From Massilia brevitalea (GTDB lineage Bacteria; Pseudomonadota; Gammaproteobacteria; Burkholderiales; Burkholderiaceae_D): a DNA stretch of 64,000 bases. Position 1 is the first letter of the stretch. Each line of letters opens with the position of its first letter. The stretch is taken from the NCBI RefSeq assembly GCF_030711405.1, contig NZ_JAULSI010000002.1, positions 62,001-126,000 on the forward strand, read 5' to 3'. The notes beneath the pieces were generated by a model that saw only the letters and a list, made by a program, of their open reading frames with translations, was not told the DNA's origin and did not search any database. The translations under genes were made by a program, and so were the position numbers. This document shows positions 56,221-64,000 of the stretch, piece by piece.

Positions 56221-56996
56221 GTCATGCGCCCTTCGCGCGGCGAGGACGGCGCGGCAACGAAGCGCTTCGGCATGCGCCCGGCCAGATACGCTTCGCGCCC
56301 GGCCTGCACCGCCAGCTTCATCGCGCGCGCCATGCGCACCGGCTCGCGCGCCGCCGCAATCGCCGTGTTCATCAGCACGCCGTCGCAGCCGAGTTCCATG
56401 GCAATCGCCGCATCCGAGGCCGTGCCGACGCCGGCATCGACCAGCACCGGGACCGTCGCCTGCTCGATGATGAGCGACAGGTTCCAGGGATTGACGATGC
56501 CCATGCCGGAGCCGATCAGCGAGGCCAGCGGCATCACCGCCACGCAGCCGATCTCCTGCAACAGCTTCGCCTGCACCGGATCGTCGCTGCAATAGACCAT
56601 CACATCGAAGCCGTCGCGCACCAGGGTCTCGGCCGCCTTCAAGGTCTCCGGCATGTGCGGGAACAGGGTCTGTTCGTCGCCCAGCACTTCGAGTTTCACC
56701 AGCTTGTGCCCGTCCAGTAGCTCACGCGCCATTTGCAGCGTGTAGACGGCATCCTGCGCGTTGTAGCAGCCGGCCGTATTCGGCAGGAGGGTGAAGTCCT
56801 TAGTCGGCAGCACGTCGAGCAGGCTGGGTGCGTTCGGGTCCTGGCCGATGTTCACGCGGCGGATCGCCACGGTCACGATCTCGGCTTCGGCGGCCAGCGT
56901 GGCGTCGCGCGTCTCGTTCAAGTCGCGGTACTTGCCGCTGCCAACCAGCAGGCGCGAGCGGTACTGCTTGCCCGCGATGGTGAGGAAGTCGTTCAT
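56217..56996 (-). CDS. thiG: Thiazole synthase
   Basis: A 259-residue enzyme forming the thiazole phosphate from deoxyxylulose 5-phosphate, ThiS thiocarboxylate and glycine imine. Seen: [30 protein letters not shown] with the Schiff-base Lys region, [85 protein letters not shown]. Its substrate deoxyxylulose 5-phosphate comes from Dxs, encoded at 17.4 kb. Confidence 0.95.
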   Translation of the reverse strand: MNDFLTIAGKQYRSRLLVGSGKYRDLNETRDATLAAEAEIVTVAIRRVNIGQDPNAPSLLDVLPTKDFTLLPNTAGCYNAQDAVYTLQMARELLDGHKLVKLEVLGDEQTLFPHMPETLKAAETLVRDGFDVMVYCSDDPVQAKLLQEIGCVAVMPLASLIGSGMGIVNPWNLSLIIEQATVPVLVDAGVGTASDAAIAMELGCDGVLMNTAIAAAREPVRMARAMKLAVQAGREAYLAGRMPKRFVAAPSSPREGRMT

Positions 56997-57007
56997 TGCT
57001 TGTCCTT

Positions 57008-59290
<2,283 letters not shown>

Positions 59291-59299
59291 TTGCTGCCT

Positions 59300-59814
59300 T
59301 GTGGCAGCGGGCGGATTATAGCCTGTCAGGATCGATTCGCAAAAACACTATTTTGCAGTTTCGTCACGCCGCTGCCGAAGCGGACGACGCGCCTTTTGCA
59401 ATCAATCGCATTCTTCAGCTGGATAGCGCTCATTTCGGAATATCAACGCACCACGACATGGCGTGTGCATATTCCGTGAATATATTCATGCTGCCGTTAT
59501 CGGCATGCGGCCATTCCGGCATTTCACCTGCAACGCCGTATTTTCCAGAAATGGCGCCTTTTATGCAGGCCGAATAAAACGTGCGCACATTGGCGTTTCA
59601 TGGCGAAACGCCCCGCATGTCGACTATGCATTGCGTATCGGGATTGCAACACAACTATTAAATCCGCTATTTCCTGCTCGACAATAAATTAATATATTGC
59701 TCACGTTAATGAATGCGGATTCGGGAAATATGGCATGTGCATATTCCTGCCGGGCGAAATACCGATACACCATCGCATTCGCCACTTGCCGCCCTATTGT
59801 CTCGTTATCACACC
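59300..59814. other. 515-base AT-richer gap without a supported gene
   Basis: Between the riboswitch and the Rhs gene the base composition is clearly less GC-rich. It holds an 8-bp hairpin GGCGTTTC-ATGGC-GAAACGCC at 59592-59612, and a direct repeat GTGCATATTCC (59464 and 59736) in similar settings (ATGGCGTGTGCATATTCC and ATGGCATGTGCATATTCC). Short open frames are present, but none has a ribosome-binding site and plausible product. It may contain the Rhs promoter. Confidence 0.5.
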
Positions 59815-62800
59815 ATGACCGATCACTGCTTCCAGCCGTCGCGGCTGCGCTCCCTCCTGTTCGCCCTGGCACTCGGCGCCGCCTTGCCCGCCACGGCGCA
59901 ATTGCCACAGCTTCCAGTCGGTCCACAACCCTGCCCGCCGAACAGCAGTTGCGCACCCGGTACGCCGCCCCTCATTCCGCCAGCCCCGCCGGTACCGCCT
60001 TCGTGCGGGCCTGCTCCCAGCGGCAATCCCTGCGGGCAGGCGGGACCGGCCACCACCGGCAGCACCAACAGCATCAACGTCGGCGCCGGCAACCCGATCA
60101 ATCTCATCAACGGCAACAAATACCAGCGCGAAGTGGACATGGCGCCCCTGCCTGGGGTGCTGGGCCTGGAAATCGTTCGTCACTACAACAGTACGCTGAG
60201 CGGCCCGAACGCGTCGACCAACCTGATGGGACGCGGCTGGAAACTGTCCTACGAAACCGACCTGTACGTTGTCGGCAAAACGGTCCAGATCGTCCAGGCC
60301 GATGGCGCACGTCTCATCTTCAGCCGCGATCCGGCCGACCCCTCGCTCTGCGCCAGCGACAACCCCGGCGACGGCACGGTCACCGTGCGCCGCGGACGGG
60401 GCGGCGAAGAGTTCGTGTGGCGCATGGCCGATGGCCGCCAGCTCAGCTTCAACAGCGGCGGCAAGCTGGTGCAGATCCTGGCGCCGACCGGGGAATTCGT
60501 CAGCATGCGGCACGACAGCCGGGGCTTGCTGGTCGGCGTGACCGATCCGCAGGGGCGGGAACTGCGGCTGCATTACCCGGACAAGGCCAGTGCCAAGGCC
60601 GGCGATGCCTTCCGCGGCGTGCAGGGCATCGACAGCCCGCTGGGCCGCTACACCTACGGCTATGGCAGCAAGGCGCCGGCCGGCGCCACTGTAGGCGCCG
60701 GTACCTTGCTCGCCAGCCTGGTGCGGGTTGCCTATCCCCAGGCCGGGATGGGGCGCAGCTACCATTACGAGGATGCCAGGCACCCCACCCTGCTGACGGG
60801 GATCAGCGTCGACACGCAGGCGGGCAGCCAGCGCCTGTCCACCTACGGCTACCAGGCGGACGGCAAGGCGGTACTGTCCGCGCAGGCCGGCAACACCAAC
60901 AAGGTCGTGCTGGAATTCGGTCCCGGCCGCACGCTGCTCACCAACAGCCTGGGCCAGAAGACCGAATACCGCCATGCCATCATCGGCGGCGCCTACCGCC
61001 TGCTGGAAGTGCGCGGTCCCGGCTGCGCCACCTGTGGCGAAACCAATATCCGCTATCGATACGACGCGTATGCCCGCCTGACCGACACCATCAAGCTCGA
61101 CGACGCCGGCCGGCCGCTGCGCGCGCTGCGTACCGAATTCGATGCGCTCGGCCGTCCGGCCAACATCAGCCAGGTGGTGTATGCCGGCGGCAAGCCCCAG
61201 GCCGGCGGCGCCAGCATGCGCTACGTGTACCGCGCAGCCGGCCTGCCGTCCCAGGTTGCACGCCCGAGCGTGGTGCCGGGCAAGGAAGTGCTGACCACGA
61301 CGACCTACAACGCTGCCGGCCAGCCGCTGGAAGTGAGCGAAAGCGGTTGGGCCCCGGGCAGCGGCGGCGAAGCGGTGGCGATCAGCCGCAGCACGCGCTA
61401 CGGGTACCGGCAGGTCAATGGGCGCAGCCTGCTGGTCAGCATCGATGGCCCCCTCCCCAACGGTCCTTCGGCGTCCCCGGTCGATTCCGACATCACCCGC
61501 CTGGAGTGGGACAAGGGAGGCAATGCGATCGTCGCGGTCACCGGTGCCGGCAACGTGCGCAGCACGCTGGCCTACGATGCCTTGTGGCGCGTCGTGGCGG
61601 TCACCAACGGCAGCGGCGCCTCGACACGCTTCCGCTACGACGCGCGCAACCGGCGCACCGAGGTGAGCGCCGACGGCGTGGTCTACCACACGCGCTTCGA
61701 CGCCCTGGACCGGATCAGCGAGACCGGCTTCACGCGCAACGGCGCCTATACGGCGCTGAGCAAGCGCGGCGCCGACCTGACCGGGCGCAGCAGCTGGAGC
61801 GTGTCGAGCGACGGCGTACTGGCGCGCCAGTTGTCCGATACCGAAGGACGCGTGCGCGAGACGAGCATGCAGGCCGGCCACGCACGCCAGGTACGGCTGT
61901 TCGGCTACGACGAGGCCAACCGCCTGGTGAGCGTATCCGACGGGCCGGGCACCACGCGCCGGATCATCTGGAACACGCTGGGACAGGTGGCCGCGCGCGT
62001 GGACGCCCTCGGCCGCGAACAGCGCTACCGCTACGACGCCGATGGCCAGATGGTGGAAGTGACCGACGCGGCCGGTACACCGTTCGCGGGCGCCATGACG
62101 GTCGGGCGCGACGTGCTCGGCCTGACGGACCGGATCGCGGCGCCGAATGGCGCCCTGACGCGCTACGTCAACGACGACTTCGGCCGCACCCTCGTCATTG
62201 CCAGCCCCGACAGCGGCACGGTCACCCGCAGCTACGACCTGGCCGACCGGGTCGTCGCCAGCACCGACAGCCACGGCAACCGCGCCAGCTACGCGTACGA
62301 CGCCGCTGGCCGCATCGTGCGCCAGAGCATCGCCGGCGCCGGCAGCGCCAAGCCGGTGGTCACCACCTGGGAATGGCGCGGCAAGGACCTGCTGGCAATC
62401 GAGCATCCGGCCCAGAGCGAACGCTATCGCTATGACGCGCAGCACCGGCTGCTGTCGAAGACGGTGATCCTGCACCGCGCCGGCGCGGCGCCGGTCGTCA
62501 GCCGCACCAGCTACGACTACCACCCAGACGGCCAGCCGCGCAGCATCACGCTGGCCGACGGCAGCATCATCGAATACAAGCGCAATGCCCAGCACGCGCT
62601 GGTGGCACTCGAACGCCACCGCGTGCGCACATCCTGGCTGCGCTGGCTGCTGCCGTCGCAGACCCTGGCCTCGAACATCGAGCGCGACCGGGTGGACGTG
62701 AGCGCCTTTGACTACGGCAATGGCGTGCAGGTGCGCTTCCAGCGCAGCCCCGAAGGCACGCTGGCGCGCATCGTCTACCGCCTGCCGCAGGAACGCGCGT

Positions 62801-64000
62801 CCGGCAAGGTGCTTGCCCACGCTGCGGCCGACCTGCTGCCCGGTGTGGCGCCCGCCAACGCGGCCGCAGCAAGCGCGGCGGCAAAAGAGCCGGTGCAGGC
62901 GCTGGCACTGCCGCGTGAGACCAACAGCCTGCTCGACCACCGCTACCTGTGGGATGTGCAGGGCAACCTGCTGGCGATCCGCGGCAACGGCGACGCGCGC
63001 GACTTTGCCTACGACGCCCGGGACCGCCTGGTGGTCGAGGCGCGCACCGGGGCGGGACCGGGCGCACGCCAGGTCGCGTTCGACGCGGCGTCCACCGCGG
63101 CGCGCTATTTCTACGACGCCAGCGGCAACCGCGTGCTCGGCCAGCAAGAGGCGAATCTTGCGGACAGCGCCGGCGCTGCGGGCAGCGTCCTGGGCCCGAC
63201 CGTGCGCACCGCCTACGTGGCGGGTGCGAACCGCAAGCTGGCCGACAGCGCCCTGGCCGAGCCGATCCGCTATGACACCAGCGGCCTGCCGCTGTCGATC
63301 GGCAGGCGCAGCTTCGAATGGGATGCGCTGGGCAAGCTGACCGCCGTGCGCCAGGACGGCAAGCCGCTGGCCGCCTACCGCTACAACCACCGCGGCGAGC
63401 GCGTGGCCAAGACCGCCGGCGCCGGGACGCGCCACTTCCTGTACACCGGACGCAAGGTAGCGGCCGAAATCGACGCGCGCGGCCAGGTGACGCGCCAGTA
63501 CCTGTACCTGGGAGGCAAGCCGTTCGCCATCATCGACCATGCCGACAGCGTGCTCCCCGACGCCGAGGAACGCTCGGCAACGGGACAGGCCTGGCACGAC
63601 ATCGGCCTCGTCTTCAAGGCCTGGTTCGGCAATGCACGCGAAACGCTGGCCTACCTGCATCTGAACCACCTCGGCGCGCCCGAGGCGGCAACCGATGCCC
63701 AGGCCAAACCGGTCTGGCTGGCCCGCTACAGCGGCTTCGGCATGGTCGCCGTCAGCCACAAGGGGGACGGGTTTGTCCAGCCGCTGCGCCTGCCGGGCCA
63801 GTACGAGGACAGCGAGACCGGACTGTACTACAACGACCACCGCTACTACGATCCACGCGCCGGCCGCTACCTCAGCCCCGATCCGCTCGGCCTGCAAGCC
63901 GATATCAACGGCTATGCCTACGTCAGCAACAATCCGCTGCGGTATGTGGATCCGGAAGGGCTGGTGCTGTTTGCGTTCGATGGCACGGGTAACAGCATGA
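59815..64000 (+). CDS. Sec-exported RHS-repeat protein with C-terminal hydrolase-like domain (cut by window edge)
   Basis: At least 1,395 residues, open to the right edge. A signal peptide (LRSLLFALALGAALPATAQ) leads to a Pro/Cys-rich linker, then the DUF6531-like NLINGNKYQREVDMAPLPGV (about residue 98). Many YD repeats follow (e.g. RYRYDADGQMVEVTDAAG, YAYDAAGRIVRQS). The RHS core ends in RYYDPRAGRYLSPDPLGLQA (residues 1343-1362) and YVDPEGL to Leu1383, with the two DPxG-type sites that frame self-cleavage. The variable end begins LFAFDGTGNSM, which recalls the DUF2235 lipase-type FDGTGN motif. No PAAR domain is present, so it is a secreted or surface Rhs protein rather than a typical T6SS one. 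Confidence 0.9.
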   Translation, partial: MTDHCFQPSRLRSLLFALALGAALPATAQLPQLPVGPQPCPPNSSCAPGTPPLIPPAPPVPPSCGPAPSGNPCGQAGPATTGSTNSINVGAGNPINLINGNKYQREVDMAPLPGVLGLEIVRHYNSTLSGPNASTNLMGRGWKLSYETDLYVVGKTVQIVQADGARLIFSRDPADPSLCASDNPGDGTVTVRRGRGGEEFVWRMADGRQLSFNSGGKLVQILAPTGEFVSMRHDSRGLLVGVTDPQGRELRLHYPDKASAKAGDAFRGVQGIDSPLGRYTYGYGSKAPAGATVGAGTLLASLVRVAYPQAGMGRSYHYEDARHPTLLTGISVDTQAGSQRLSTYGYQADGKAVLSAQAGNTNKVVLEFGPGRTLLTNSLGQKTEYRHAIIGGAYRLLEVRGPGCATCGETNIRYRYDAYARLTDTIKLDDAGRPLRALRTEFDALGRPANISQVVYAGGKPQAGGASMRYVYRAAGLPSQVARPSVVPGKEVLTTTTYNAAGQPLEVSESGWAPGSGGEAVAISRSTRYGYRQVNGRSLLVSIDGPLPNGPSASPVDSDITRLEWDKGGNAIVAVTGAGNVRSTLAYDALWRVVAVTNGSGASTRFRYDARNRRTEVSADGVVYHTRFDALDRISETGFTRNGAYTALSKRGADLTGRSSWSVSSDGVLARQLSDTEGRVRETSMQAGHARQVRLFGYDEANRLVSVSDGPGTTRRIIWNTLGQVAARVDALGREQRYRYDADGQMVEVTDAAGTPFAGAMTVGRDVLGLTDRIAAPNGALTRYVNDDFGRTLVIASPDSGTVTRSYDLADRVVASTDSHGNRASYAYDAAGRIVRQSIAGAGSAKPVVTTWEWRGKDLLAIEHPAQSERYRYDAQHRLLSKTVILHRAGAAPVVSRTSYDYHPDGQPRSITLADGSIIEYKRNAQHALVALERHRVRTSWLRWLLPSQTLASNIERDRVDVSAFDYGNGVQVRFQRSPEGTLARIVYRLPQERASGKVLAHAAADLLPGVAPANAAAASAAAKEPVQALALPRETNSLLDHRYLWDVQGNLLAIRGNGDARDFAYDARDRLVVEARTGAGPGARQVAFDAASTAARYFYDASGNRVLGQQEANLADSAGAAGSVLGPTVRTAYVAGANRKLADSALAEPIRYDTSGLPLSIGRRSFEWDALGKLTAVRQDGKPLAAYRYNHRGERVAKTAGAGTRHFLYTGRKVAAEIDARGQVTRQYLYLGGKPFAIIDHADSVLPDAEERSATGQAWHDIGLVFKAWFGNARETLAYLHLNHLGAPEAATDAQAKPVWLARYSGFGMVAVSHKGDGFVQPLRLPGQYEDSETGLYYNDHRYYDPRAGRYLSPDPLGLQADINGYAYVSNNPLRYVDPEGLVLFAFDGTGNSM

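Noticed and set aside
59794..63897. A 1,367-codon minus-strand frame antisense to the Rhs gene
   Set aside because: The plus frame has a signal peptide, YD repeats and an RHS core; the minus frame is Val/Gly/Arg-rich shadow sequence.
59815..64000. A T6SS PAAR-Rhs effector
   Set aside because: It has a Sec signal peptide and no PAAR domain, so only the Rhs part of that label is supported.

Overview
The window is high-GC bacterial DNA with a gene content and order typical of Betaproteobacteria, family Oxalobacteraceae (Massilia, Telluria or Duganella relatives). The evidence is a thrB–DUF2782–polA neighbourhood, a BPSS1780-family membrane protein, an xseB–ispA–dxs operon, PEP-CTERM proteins, a glcDEF operon and many REP-like palindromes. 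The genus is an inference; no rRNA or tRNA gene was seen.

Layout. 1-2.8 kb: glycolate oxidase genes glcD-E-F (minus strand, glcF cut by the window edge). 2.8-6.7 kb: PduO-type cobalamin adenosyltransferase, rhomboid protease, a secreted hypothetical protein and a MATE exporter. 6.7-12 kb (minus): bacteriophytochrome kinase, a small membrane protein, an FAD monooxygenase and a secreted GH13 amylase. 12.2-14.4 kb: a NemR-like TetR regulator with a DJ-1/PfpI protein and a glutathione transferase, carrying two copies of one palindromic operator. 14.4-16.9 kb: LysR and EamA pair, then two Cys-rich secreted microproteins. 17.3-20.4 kb: dxs, ispA, xseB. 20.7-23.6 kb: Rieske oxygenase, EamA transporter, sulfurtransferase. 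23.7-27.8 kb: a REPIN array, a glycolipid-binding-family protein, a ZIP transporter, a dienelactone hydrolase and small secreted proteins. 27.8-37.1 kb: polA, DUF2782, thrB, BPSS1780, uvrD, a PEP-CTERM protein and an SRPBCC protein. 37.2-46.2 kb: M13 peptidase, UDP-galactopyranose mutase, DUF885 protein, a secreted hypothetical protein and class III alcohol dehydrogenase, with two REPIN-plus-tandem-array elements between convergent genes. 46.3-54.7 kb: an ion channel, a PAAR-linked toxin/immunity island, a chemoreceptor, a CheW and a small hypothetical. 54.8-59.3 kb: the thiCSGDE operon behind a TPP riboswitch. 59.8 kb to the edge: a large Sec-exported Rhs protein.

The two strongest candidates for something new are these. 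(1) At 47.3-51.8 kb a PAAR spike protein overlaps a gene for a predicted LAS/M15-type peptidoglycan peptidase, followed by a periplasmic immunity gene. The toxin C-terminal region plus immunity gene is then duplicated in tandem with an exact 1,737-bp period, leaving a 5'-truncated orphan toxin and a second, diverged immunity gene. (2) Long REP palindromes (REPINs) are followed directly by tandem arrays built on the mini-hairpin GGCC-GCA-GGCC. There is a 33-bp period with 27 regular repeats at 43.35-44.31 kb, and a 24-bp period with four copies at 37.4-37.5 kb. Both arrays lie between convergent genes.

All calls come from reading the sequence and recalled family knowledge; no database search or structure prediction was run.
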